A stretch of 14,732 nt of DNA from JANOGU01 sp964499865. Its GTDB lineage: Bacteria; Pseudomonadota; Alphaproteobacteria; Rhodobacterales; Rhodobacteraceae. Below the pieces are notes generated by a model. It was given only the letters and a program-made list of their open reading frames with translations. It made no database searches and was not told the DNA's origin. The position numbers and the translations under genes are program-made. The DNA is taken from the NCBI GenBank assembly GCA_964499865.1, contig CAZCPY010000076.1, positions 1 to 14,732 on the forward strand, in the 5' to 3' direction. This document shows positions 1-5,910 of the stretch, in pieces (position 1 is the stretch's first letter; the number at the start of each line of letters is the position of its first letter).

Positions 1-1232
1 TCGTCCGCGCCAGCCACCAGATGCGCGCCTTCGAGGACCGGTTCCTGACCATCGGGCTGCCCTACCGCGTGATCGGCGGCCCGCGGTTCTACGAGCGGAT
101 GGAGGTGCGCGACGCGATGGCCTACTTCCGCCTCGCCGTCTCGCCGGACGACGACCTCGCCTTCGAGCGCGTCGTCAACACCCCCAAGCGGGGCGTGGGC
201 GACAAGGGCATGGCCGACATCCAGCGCCGCGCGCGGGCCGGGGGGCTGACGCTGCTGGATGCGACCCGGGGGATGCTCGCGCGGCGCGAGATCACCGGCA
301 AGGCCGCGGCCGAACTGCGCGCCTTCGTCGACGGGGTGGACCGCTGGCACGCGCTGACCTTGCGGGACGGTGAAAGCCACATCCGGCTGGCCGAGACGAT
401 CCTCGAGGAGAGCGGCTATACCGCGATGTGGCAGGCCGACAAGACGCCGGAGGCGCCGGGCCGGCTGGAGAACCTCAAGGAACTGGTCAAGGCGCTGGAG
501 AATTTCGACAATCTTCAGGGCTTCCTGGAACATGTCGCCCTCATCATGGACAACGACACGGAAGGCGCCGAGGAAAAGGTCACCGTGATGACCCTGCACG
601 CGGCCAAGGGGCTGGAGTTTCCCGTGGTCTTCCTGCCGGGCTGGGAGGACGGGCTGTTCCCGTCGCAGCGCAGCATGGACGAAAGCGGCAGGAAGGGGCT
701 GGAGGAGGAACGCAGGCTTGCCTACGTGGGCATCACCCGGGCCGAGGACCTGGCGACGATCAGCTTCGCCTCCAACCGCCGGGTCTACGGGCAATGGCAG
801 TCGCAGATGCCGTCCCGCTTCATCGACGAATTGCCCAGCCCGCATGTCGAGGTGCTGACGCCGCCGGGCCTGGCCGGGGGCGGCTATGGCGCGGCGGGGG
901 CCTTTGGCGGAGGCTTCGGGGGGGGCTTTGGCGCCACGATGGAGGCGCGGGCGGCGCGGGCGGATGTCTACAACTCGCCCGGCTGGGCGCGGATGCAGAC
1001 CCGCGCGACGCAGCGTCCGGTGGCACAGCCGCAGGAGGCGCGGCATGTGGTGATCGATGCGGGCGCGGTCGCCGCCTATGACGAGGGCGACCGGGTGTTC
1101 CACGTCAGGTTCGGCACCGGCACGGTGACCTATGTCGAAGGCGACAAGCTGGACGTGCGCTTCGACCAGGCCGGGATGAAGAAGGTCGTCGCCCGCTTTG
1201 TCGTGCCCGCGGGACAGGACATCCCCTTCTGA
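1..1232 (+). CDS. uvrD: UvrD/PcrA-type ATP-dependent DNA helicase, C-terminal part (5' end outside window)
   Basis: Superfamily 1 3'-5' DNA helicase acting in nucleotide-excision and mismatch repair. The frame is open from base 3, ahead of the first ATG at 21, and the first residues (VRASHQMRAFEDRF) are internal to the family, so the N-terminal Walker A half lies upstream of the window. Visible parts are the 2B/2A region (YRVIGGPRFYERMEVRD), helicase motif V with TLHAAKGLEFPVVFLPG near 588-640, and motif VI with EEERRLAYVGITRAE near 700-745, which holds the arginine finger. A Gly-rich linker (about 880-935) follows, then a C-terminal Tudor-like domain with VRFGTGTV near 1105-1130, typical of UvrD/PcrA and involved in RNA polymerase contact. 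About 409 codons are present. Ends with TGA at 1230-1232, convergent with benE. PcrA, Rep and UvrD names overlap in this family; the helicase call itself is secure. Confidence 0.95.
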   Translation, partial: VRASHQMRAFEDRFLTIGLPYRVIGGPRFYERMEVRDAMAYFRLAVSPDDDLAFERVVNTPKRGVGDKGMADIQRRARAGGLTLLDATRGMLARREITGKAAAELRAFVDGVDRWHALTLRDGESHIRLAETILEESGYTAMWQADKTPEAPGRLENLKELVKALENFDNLQGFLEHVALIMDNDTEGAEEKVTVMTLHAAKGLEFPVVFLPGWEDGLFPSQRSMDESGRKGLEEERRLAYVGITRAEDLATISFASNRRVYGQWQSQMPSRFIDELPSPHVEVLTPPGLAGGGYGAAGAFGGGFGGGFGATMEARAARADVYNSPGWARMQTRATQRPVAQPQEARHVVIDAGAVAAYDEGDRVFHVRFGTGTVTYVEGDKLDVRFDQAGMKKVVARFVVPAGQDIPF

Positions 1233-1267
1233 CGCGGGCGCCGGGCCCGGCCTTTCCGCCGGACGCG

Positions 1268-1364
1268 CTTCCCTCCCCCCTCGTGGGGGAGGGAGAGGGC
1301 GGGGGGGCGCCCGGCCGGTCGCGGGGGCCCCCCTCCCCGATCCCCCACGGGGGGGGGAAGGCGA
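1268..1364. repeat. Pair of inverted REP-like G/C-rich palindromes, probable bidirectional terminator
   Basis: The first palindrome has a perfect 10-bp stem, TCCCTCCCCC (1270-1279) with GGGGGAGGGA (1285-1294), around a 5-base loop. A second, diverged copy in the opposite orientation lies at about 1328-1363, so the two copies form a larger inverted pair like a bacterial interspersed mosaic element. They fill the gap between the convergent uvrD and benE genes, where they could end transcription from both sides, although there is no T-tract. Similar extragenic elements are common in Rhodobacterales, but I cannot count copies from one window. Confidence 0.6.
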
Positions 1365-1400
1365 TTTCGGGCCGGCCGTCCCGCCTCGGCCGACCCCGTG

Positions 1401-2546
1401 TCAGCCCCGCCGCCCCGTCCGGTCAAGCGCCGCGAAGGCCAGCCCCGCCAGCAGCCCCCAGAACGCCGCCCCCACCCCCAGCACGGTGACCCCAGCGGCG
1501 GTCACCGCCAGCGTCGCGGCGGCCGGAAACCGTTCGGCGGGCACGGCGAAGGCCGTCCCCGCGGCGCCCGCGAAGGTGCCGAGCAGCGCCAGCCCCACGA
1601 CCGCCGCCATGATCCCGCCAGGCAGGGCGGCCAGCACGGCGATGACCAGCGGCCCGAGCGCCGCCAGCGCCACCCAGGCGGCGGCATAGGGGATCGCGGC
1701 CTTCCATCGCTGGTCCGGGTCGGGGTGGGTGTCGGGGCCCATGACGATCGCCGCGGTGATCGCCGCCATGCTGACCGGATGCGCCCCGAACAGCGCGCCC
1801 GCCGCCGACAGCCCGCCCGAGGCCACCAGCGCCGGGCCCACCGGCGGGGCATAGCCATGTGCGCGCATCGTGGCGAACCCGGGCAGGTTCTGCGACGCCA
1901 TGGTGACGAGGAACAGCGGCAGGCCAAGCCCGAGCGCCACCTCCCAGCGGAAGGCGGGCGCCGTGAAGGTCAGCCCCGGCGCGGTCCAGGCGCCCAGGGG
2001 GGCGGCCTGCCCGCCGGCGAAGGCCAGCGCCACGCCGACCGCCAGCGCCGCCAGCACCGCCAGCGCGGGGTTGCGCAGGCGCACCAGCGCAAAGGCCGCG
2101 ACCATCGGCAGGACAAGCGCAGGGGCTGCGGCCGCGGCGCCGGGCAGCCGGAGGCAGAAGGGCAAGAGCACCCCCGCCAGCATGCCCGCCGCCACCGTGT
2201 CGGGGATCGACGCCACCGCCCGGCCCAGGGGCCGCACCAGCCCCGCGGCGACCGTCAGCAGGCCGGCGACGAGGAAGGCGCCCGCGGCCTCGGCCATCGT
2301 CAGCCCCGTGGTCGCCGCCACCAGCGCCGCGCCGGGGGTGGACCAGGCCATCATGACCGGCACGCGGAACCAGACCGACAGCGCAAGGCTGCCCGCCGCC
2401 TTCATCAGGCAGACCGCGGTGATCCAGCTTGTCGTCTGCGCCGGGCTTGCGCCCACCGCCGCCGCCGCCGCGATCAGGAGCGCGATGGTCGAGCCGTAGC
2501 CGACCAGCGCCGCGACCAGCGCCGAAGAGATCAGGGACAGGCGCAT
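1401..2546 (-). CDS. benE: Benzoate/H+ symporter of the BenE family
   Basis: Inner-membrane secondary transporter of the BenE family, whose characterised members import benzoate with protons. The 381-residue product is almost entirely hydrophobic, with about 11-12 likely membrane helices. Near the N-terminus it carries the family signatures VGASPAQTTSWI and VPVMMAWSTPGAAL. The start is the ATG at 2546-2544 (MRLSLISSALVA), preceded by GGAAG with 8-base spacing. The frame stays open further upstream, but that part translates the hairpin array and is not protein-like. No benABCD catabolic genes or LysR regulator are visible, so the real substrate may differ. It lies on the same strand as, and about 45 bases beyond, the CcsR-like RNA array, so some transcript could come from read-through. 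The gene is convergent with uvrD. Confidence 0.93.
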   Translation of the reverse strand: MRLSLISSALVAALVGYGSTIALLIAAAAAVGASPAQTTSWITAVCLMKAAGSLALSVWFRVPVMMAWSTPGAALVAATTGLTMAEAAGAFLVAGLLTVAAGLVRPLGRAVASIPDTVAAGMLAGVLLPFCLRLPGAAAAAPALVLPMVAAFALVRLRNPALAVLAALAVGVALAFAGGQAAPLGAWTAPGLTFTAPAFRWEVALGLGLPLFLVTMASQNLPGFATMRAHGYAPPVGPALVASGGLSAAGALFGAHPVSMAAITAAIVMGPDTHPDPDQRWKAAIPYAAAWVALAALGPLVIAVLAALPGGIMAAVVGLALLGTFAGAAGTAFAVPAERFPAAATLAVTAAGVTVLGVGAAFWGLLAGLAFAALDRTGRRG

Positions 2547-2590
2547 GCCGTGGACTTCCGCAGGGTGCGGAGCGCCTAACCTCCGGCACA

Positions 2591-2685
2591 CGGGAAGGAA
2601 AGGGGGCGGCGGCGCCAGGGAGGAGGAGGGCGCCGCCGCCGGGATCGTGGGCCCCAGGGAGGAGGAGGGGGACCCGACGAAGCCG
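2591..2685 (-). ncRNA. CcsR/cuckoo-like sRNA, third unit of the array (two CCUCCUCCC-loop hairpins)
   Basis: Last-transcribed pair of hairpins. Hairpin 2 (2680 to 2645) has a stem with two bulges around the loop at 2656-2667. Hairpin 1 (2640 to 2605) has a perfect 12-bp stem, with arms GGCGGCGGCGCC and GGCGCCGCCGCC on the plus strand, around the loop at 2617-2628. On the minus strand both loops read CTCCTCCTCCCT. The hairpins are four bases apart, and hairpin 1 is followed on the minus strand by the CT-rich tail CCTTTCCTTCC. The same layout recurs in the other two units. In R. sphaeroides such RNAs are stress-induced and processed from the 3' region of a DUF1127 mRNA. The exact 5' and 3' ends are my estimate. 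Confidence 0.8.
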
Positions 2686-2702
2686 TGTCCGGGCCGCGGC
2701 CC

Positions 2703-2790
2703 GGGGCAGAAGGTGGCGGCGACCCCAGGGAGGAGGAGGGGGCCGCCGCCGGATCGCATGCCCCAGGGAGGAGGAGGGGGCCCGCGAAAC
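2703..2790 (-). ncRNA. CcsR/cuckoo-like sRNA, second unit of the array
   Basis: Middle pair of hairpins. Hairpin 4 (2786 to 2755) has a 10-position stem with two central mismatches around the loop at 2765-2776. Hairpin 3 (2750 to 2715) has a 12-position stem with one A-C mismatch around the loop at 2727-2738. The two are separated by four bases, and each loop reads CTCCTCCTCCCT on the minus strand. Hairpin 3 is followed on the minus strand by ACCTTCTGCCCC, a weaker form of the CT-rich tail of the other units. The loop resembles the anti-Shine-Dalgarno end of 16S rRNA, so it could pair with purine-rich ribosome-binding sites. Ends are estimated. Confidence 0.78.
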
Positions 2791-2820
2791 CGTCGTGGGC
2801 AGAGCTAGAAAGCCCGGCCC

Positions 2821-2914
2821 GGAAGGAAAGGGCGGCGGCACGCAGGGAGGAGGAGGCGTGCCGCCGCTTTTGCGACGGGTCCCCGAGGGAGGAGGAGGGG
2901 ACCGCGCAAGAAGC
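2821..2914 (-). ncRNA. CcsR/cuckoo-like sRNA, first unit of the array, directly after the DUF1127 stop codon
   Basis: First-transcribed pair, starting within about 8 bases of the DUF1127 stop. Hairpin 6 (2907 to 2872) has a bulged stem around its CCTCCTCCC loop at about 2886-2897. Hairpin 5 (2867 to 2832) has a perfect 12-bp stem, GCGGCGGCACGC with GCGTGCCGCCGC, around the loop at 2844-2855. Four bases (AAAA on the minus strand) separate them, and the tail at 2831-2821 is CT-rich (CTTTCCTTCC). The location in the 3' region of a DUF1127 gene is the same as for CcsR1-4 of R. sphaeroides. Processing from the mRNA rather than independent transcription is likely by analogy. Ends are estimated. Confidence 0.82.
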
Positions 2915-3136
2915 TCACTTGGTGACGCCGTAGGCCGCCTCGCGGGCGACATCGGCGATCTGGATGCGGGCAATGCCCAGGTCGGCCAGGTCCTTGTCCG
3001 TCAGCGCGTTCAGCTCGCGCAGGGTGCGGAGATACAGCGCGCGGCGCTGGCGGGCGACGCGGGCTTCGGCGATCATCGCCGACAGCCGGTCCCACAGGCC
3101 CGCGGGACGTTTGGCAGTGGTTGTCGCGTAGGTCAT
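2915..3136 (-). CDS. ccaF1: DUF1127 small basic protein, likely CcaF1-type RNA-binding host gene of the CcsR array
   Basis: Small 73-residue, Arg/Ala-rich protein with a DUF1127 domain in its second half (RALYLRTLRELNALTDKDLADLGI, split here by eye around residues 32-55). The start is the ATG at 3136-3134 (MTYATTTAKRPAG), preceded by GAGG with 6-base spacing. The longer upstream in-frame extension runs through the promoter region and is rejected. In R. sphaeroides a DUF1127 protein of similar length, CcaF1, is encoded just upstream of the CcsR RNAs, binds RNA and influences sRNA maturation. The immediate downstream hairpin array here makes the same role likely. I assign the function by family and position; no active-site residues are known. 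The gene is divergent from mrp, and a possible heat-shock-sigma promoter lies at 3219-3191. Confidence 0.93.
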   Translation of the reverse strand: MTYATTTAKRPAGLWDRLSAMIAEARVARQRRALYLRTLRELNALTDKDLADLGIARIQIADVAREAAYGVTK

Positions 3137-3190
3137 CTTCAGCCTCACTTTCATGCCTTCGGCGGCTTGGCTTCCGCTTCTGATGGCGCA

Positions 3191-3219
3191 AACATGGGCC
3201 TCATGCTGCACCTGCACAA
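3191..3219 (-). promoter_or_regulatory. Candidate RpoH-type promoter for the DUF1127-CcsR operon
   Basis: On the minus strand TTGTGC (3219-3214) is followed after 15 bases by CCCATGT (3198-3192). This resembles the heat-shock sigma layout TTGaaa, 13-17 bases, CCCATnT. It would start RNA near 3184 and give a leader of about 50 bases. In R. sphaeroides the homologous operon depends on RpoHI/RpoHII. The -35 half is imperfect, so this is a candidate only. Confidence 0.42.
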
Positions 3220-3233
3220 TACTGCCACGCGCA

Positions 3234-3250
3234 ATGCTGCCATGCAGCAT
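3234..3250. repeat. ATGCTGC-CAT-GCAGCAT palindrome in the divergent promoter region
   Basis: A perfect 7-bp inverted repeat with a 3-base centre sits about 15 bases upstream of the candidate -35 box of the DUF1127 gene. A further direct copy of ATGCTGC lies at 3203-3209 inside the promoter spacer. The arrangement could be an operator for either divergent gene. No matching regulator was recognised. Confidence 0.4.
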
Positions 3251-3387
3251 CCTCATGGCTTCCGTCATCGGATTTTCATGGTAAATCGAGGGGTTCGCCT
3301 GATTTTCGGGCAATCGTCAGAGGCGGGCTTGTCTGTTGCCGCGCCAGCGACAACCTTGATGCACAAACAGGCGACGGGAGAACGGAC

Positions 3388-4452
3388 ATGACCGACCGCG
3401 GCGAAGTTGCGCGGATTCTCGCGGGCATCGCGGCGCCCGGCGGGGGGGACCTGATGTCCCGCGACCTGATTCGCGCGCTGACGGTCGAGGGCGGGCGCGT
3501 GGCCTTCGTGATCGAGGCGGCGACGTCCGACGAAGCCCGGGCCCTGGCGCCGGCGCGCGACGCGGCCGAGGCGGCGCTGCGCGCGCTGCCGGGGGTGGCG
3601 CAGGTGCAGGCGGTGCTGACCGCGCCGACCGCGCCCAAGCCGCCGCCGGCACTGAAGATCGGCCAGCACCCGACGCCGCAGGCCGGCGGGCCGCAGCGGG
3701 TGACCGGCGTCGACCGGATCATCGCCGTGGGGTCGGGCAAGGGGGGGGTGGGCAAGTCGACCGTCTCGTCCAACCTGGCGGTGGCGCTGGCGCGGCAGGG
3801 GCGGCGGGTGGGGTTGCTCGATGCCGACATCTACGGCCCCAGCCAGCCGCGCATGATGGGCGTGTCCGACCGCCCGAAAAGCCCCGACGGCAAGACGATC
3901 ATCCCGCTGGTCGCGCATGGCGTCACGATGATCTCCATCGGCCTGATGATGAAGGAGGGCGAGGCGGTCATCTGGCGCGGTCCGATGCTGATGGGGGCCC
4001 TGCAGCAGCTGATCACGCAGGTGGACTGGGGGCGTCTCGACGTGCTGGTCGTCGATCTTCCGCCGGGGACGGGCGATGTGCAGATGACGCTCTGCCAGCG
4101 CACCGCGCTGACCGGGGCCATCGTGGTGTCCACCCCGCAGGACGTGGCGCTGCTGGACGCGCGCAAGGCGCTGGACATGTTCGCCAAGCTGGGCACTCCG
4201 GTGCTGGGGCTGATCGAGAACATGTCGACCTACATCTGCCCCAACTGCGGGCACGAGGCGCATCTGTTCGGCCACGGCGGCGTCGCGGCCGAGGCCGAAA
4301 GGCTGGGCCTGCCGTTCCTGGGCGAGTTGCCGCTGGCGATCGAGGTGCGGCTGGCGGGGGACGCGGGCGCCCCCGTGGCCCTGGGCGAGGGGCCGCAGGC
4401 GCAGGCCTACGCGCGGCTGGCGGCGCGGCTGGTGGCGGGCGGGATGGCCTGA
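3388..4452 (+). CDS. mrp: Mrp/NBP35-family iron-sulfur cluster carrier ATPase (ApbC)
   Basis: Cytosolic P-loop ATPase that binds a 4Fe-4S cluster at a dimer interface and passes it to apoproteins. The product has 354 residues, a normal length. Residues about 3-80 are an N-terminal MIP18/DUF59-like domain, followed by a Pro-rich linker. The deviant Walker A motif GSGKGGVGKST is at 115-125, DADIYGPSQPRMMG at 145-158, VVDLPPGTGD at 221-230, and the cluster-binding CPNC at 284-287. The start ATG at 3388 is preceded by GGGAG with about 7-base spacing. The gene is divergent from the DUF1127 gene and followed by a long non-coding gap, so it is probably monocistronic. IspH, encoded later in the window, is one kind of Fe-S enzyme it could serve, but no specific link is shown. 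Confidence 0.97.
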   Translation: MTDRGEVARILAGIAAPGGGDLMSRDLIRALTVEGGRVAFVIEAATSDEARALAPARDAAEAALRALPGVAQVQAVLTAPTAPKPPPALKIGQHPTPQAGGPQRVTGVDRIIAVGSGKGGVGKSTVSSNLAVALARQGRRVGLLDADIYGPSQPRMMGVSDRPKSPDGKTIIPLVAHGVTMISIGLMMKEGEAVIWRGPMLMGALQQLITQVDWGRLDVLVVDLPPGTGDVQMTLCQRTALTGAIVVSTPQDVALLDARKALDMFAKLGTPVLGLIENMSTYICPNCGHEAHLFGHGGVAAEAERLGLPFLGELPLAIEVRLAGDAGAPVALGEGPQAQAYARLAARLVAGGMA

Positions 4453-4822
4453 CCGCGAAGGCGGCCAGGCACAGGTCCGGCCCGGCGCCGCCCGGGGGTG
4501 GGGGATGACCGCCCCCGGCCGCCCCCGCCTGCGGTGGCGCGACGGCCGCGGGCCGGAGGCCGCCGCCTTCTGCACCGGGCCGATCCCCGCCCGCGGGGTC
4601 CGGGGCGTTTCCGTTCCGCCACCGGCACGGGCAGGGCCCCGGTCGCCGACGTCGGCCCGGCTGGCGCGCCCGACCGGATCCCTGGCGCCGGGCCCCGCCT
4701 GCCGCTGAGCGCGGCGGTGCCGTTCCCGGCCGGGACCGCGACGCAGGCGCCGGCCTGACCCGCGCCGCCCCGGGGCAAAGATGCGGCGCGGCACGGGAAA
4801 TCATGGAATCTGCGCCTGCGCG
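4453..4822. other. Non-coding G/C-rich gap after mrp, no gene recognised
   Basis: Several overlapping frames are open here on both strands, as expected at this GC content. Their translations are Pro/Arg/Ala-rich and low in complexity, and none shows a recognisable domain. A 7-bp inverted repeat, CCGGGGG (4492-4498) with CCCCCGG (4512-4518), about 40 bases after the mrp stop might help end mrp transcription, but it lacks a T-tract. I see nothing else I can support. Confidence 0.5.
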
Positions 4823-4897
4823 CGAATCACGCCCGGGTGAAGGCACGTGATTCGGGCAGGTCCTGCGCCTGCCCGGGCCATATGTTCCCGCTATATT
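4823..4897 (+). promoter_or_regulatory. Two adjoining inverted repeats followed by a possible -10 box (TATATT)
   Basis: A 9-bp stem, CGAATCACG (4823-4831) with CGTGATTCG (4846-4854), adjoins and slightly overlaps a second stem, GGGCAGG (4854-4860) with CCTGCCC (4868-4874). They share base 4854, so the two foldings compete at their edge. The right arm of the second stem overlaps a weak -35-like CTGCCC (4869-4874), placed 17 bases before TATATT (4892-4897). This is one of the few AT-rich hexamers in the region. It could be a distal promoter with an operator for the mraZ leader. Confidence 0.3.
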
Positions 4898-5139
4898 CTC
4901 ATGGCCGGCCGGCAGGCCGCGACGCGGCGCGCGGCGGCCGGGAGAATGTGGGAAACAGCGGCAGGGCCGGGGTGGCCCAACATCTGGTGTTGCGCCAATA
5001 CCGATTTCCGATCTGTAGGGACCGGCACAGGCTTCCAGCCCCGACATCTGGTTGCAGCGACCGATCCGGAACAACATCTTGCCCCCGGCGGCAAATTTTT
5101 CCGTTGCTTCCCATGAAATACCATGCCATCCCTATCCCA

Positions 5140-5350
5140 CGGAGACGGGAACGGAACGGAAAACAGGGGCGCGAAAAGACCCCGAACAACGGCAAAGCAG
5201 GCTCATACAGGCACCGCTTTCGCCTCCGAACGACAGAGATCCGGCGCGCGGGCGAGCAGACATCCCCCCAGGTGGCGCGCGCAGTCGGACAGCCCGGAAA
5301 CGGGACAGGGCGGCGGATCGGGCAGTGGCAGCGGCCCGATCCGCCGTTTT
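5140..5350 (+). ncRNA. upsM: UpsM-like sRNA from the mraZ 5' leader (premature termination product)
   Basis: In R. sphaeroides the abundant sRNA UpsM, about 206 nt, comes from the mraZ leader because transcription ends at an intrinsic terminator just before mraZ. Here the same position holds a non-coding, less G/C-rich stretch. It contains a small CCCG-GAAA-CGGG tetraloop hairpin at 5293-5304 and ends in a strong terminator at 5311-5350. The 3' end is therefore well supported. The 5' end is only set by analogy with the known length. Possible promoter elements are TTGCTT at 5104-5109 without a clear -10, or TTGCGC at 4990-4995 with CTGTAG 17 bases on, which would give a longer RNA of about 325 nt. 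Sequence homology to UpsM could not be tested here. Confidence 0.55.
5311..5350 (+). terminator. Intrinsic terminator/attenuator upstream of mraZ
   Basis: A perfect 13-bp stem, CGGCGGATCGGGC (5311-5323) with GCCCGATCCGCCG (5334-5346), has a 10-base loop and is followed at once by TTTT (5347-5350). It ends 30 bases before the mraZ start codon. RNA polymerase must read through it to transcribe the division genes unless a promoter lies in the short remaining gap, where I see none. Confidence 0.85.
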
Positions 5351-5380
5351 CCGTTACCGGGCGCGGGAAAGGGTTTCGAC

Positions 5381-5905
5381 GTGTCCGAGGCGTTCAGGGG
5401 CGAATTCGCCCAGAAGGTGGATGCAAAGGCCCGGGTTTCCGTCCCGGCCGCCTTCCGCCGCGTGCTCGAAGCCCAGGACCCCGCCTTCTCCGAAACCCGC
5501 CGGCCGCGCTTCGTGCTGGTCTACGGCGGCGACGGGCGGCGGTTCTGCGAATGCTACACCGTCGAGGGGATGAAGCGGCTGATCGCGCGCATCGGGCGCA
5601 TGGCCCCGGGCGACAAGCGCCGCATCTACCTGTCGCGCAACATCGTGCGCCTGTCGCTGGATGTCGAGGTCGACGAGGACGGGCGCATCGTCCTGCCCCC
5701 CAAGGCGCGCGACAAGGTCGGCCTGCGCGACCTGCGCGACGGCGCCGAGGCGGTGTTCGCGGGCGATCTCGACAAGTTCCAGATCTGGAGCCGCGCCGAC
5801 TACGACGCCGACCTGGCGGCCCAGGCCGAGGTTGCCACCGACATCCTGGCCGAAGGCGAGGACATGCTGTCGCTTCTGCCCGACGACGACGGCGAGGGAG
5901 GCTGA
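5381..5905 (+). CDS. mraZ: MraZ, transcriptional regulator of the dcw cluster
   Basis: DNA-binding regulator with two SpoVT/AbrB-like repeats; in other bacteria it binds repeats upstream of its own gene and controls the division and cell-wall cluster. The product has 174 residues. Both halves carry the DxxxR signature: DAKAR at 14-18 and DEDGR at 98-102. It ends with an acidic tail. The start chosen is GTG at 5381, giving (V)SEAFRGEFAQKVDAKAR, because AAAGGG sits 7 bases before it and family homology begins there. The upstream extension of this frame passes through the terminator and is rejected. First gene of the + strand cluster, 5 bases before rsmH. I found no convincing series of MraZ boxes upstream, so regulation here may depend more on the terminator in the leader. 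Confidence 0.95.
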   Translation: MSEAFRGEFAQKVDAKARVSVPAAFRRVLEAQDPAFSETRRPRFVLVYGGDGRRFCECYTVEGMKRLIARIGRMAPGDKRRIYLSRNIVRLSLDVEVDEDGRIVLPPKARDKVGLRDLRDGAEAVFAGDLDKFQIWSRADYDADLAAQAEVATDILAEGEDMLSLLPDDDGEGG

Positions 5906-5910
5906 TCCCC

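Noticed and set aside
2547..2759. N-terminal extension of the benE frame by 71 codons
   Set aside because: It translates the hairpin array into repetitive Pro/Ser sequence, and the BenE family N-terminus starts at the ATG at 2546.
2429..3391. Plus-strand open frames through the array with repeated GGGAGGAGGAG, encoding GRRR/REEE-type peptides
   Set aside because: They are low-complexity translations of the hairpin loops. The DUF1127 gene on the other strand and the covarying stems explain the sequence better.
4407..4778. Overlapping small open frames on both strands after mrp
   Set aside because: Compositionally biased Pro/Arg/Ala translations without domains, typical of chance frames at this GC content.
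4949..4953. MraZ-binding box (TGGGA)
   Set aside because: Only one copy is present; MraZ operators need several repeats at about 10-base spacing, and none follow.
4981..5056. Two copies of CATCTGGT with following TTGC (4981 and 5045)
   Set aside because: Short direct repeat of eight bases with no clear relation to a promoter; likely chance.
4920..5350. RNase P RNA (rnpB) upstream of mraZ
   Set aside because: The conserved GAGGAAAGTCCGG core and its 3' partner are absent, so the leader is better explained as an UpsM-type RNA.
5123..5380. Long N-terminal extension of MraZ from an upstream ATG
   Set aside because: It would run through the leader and terminator. Family homology begins at the GTG at 5381, which has a good ribosome-binding site.
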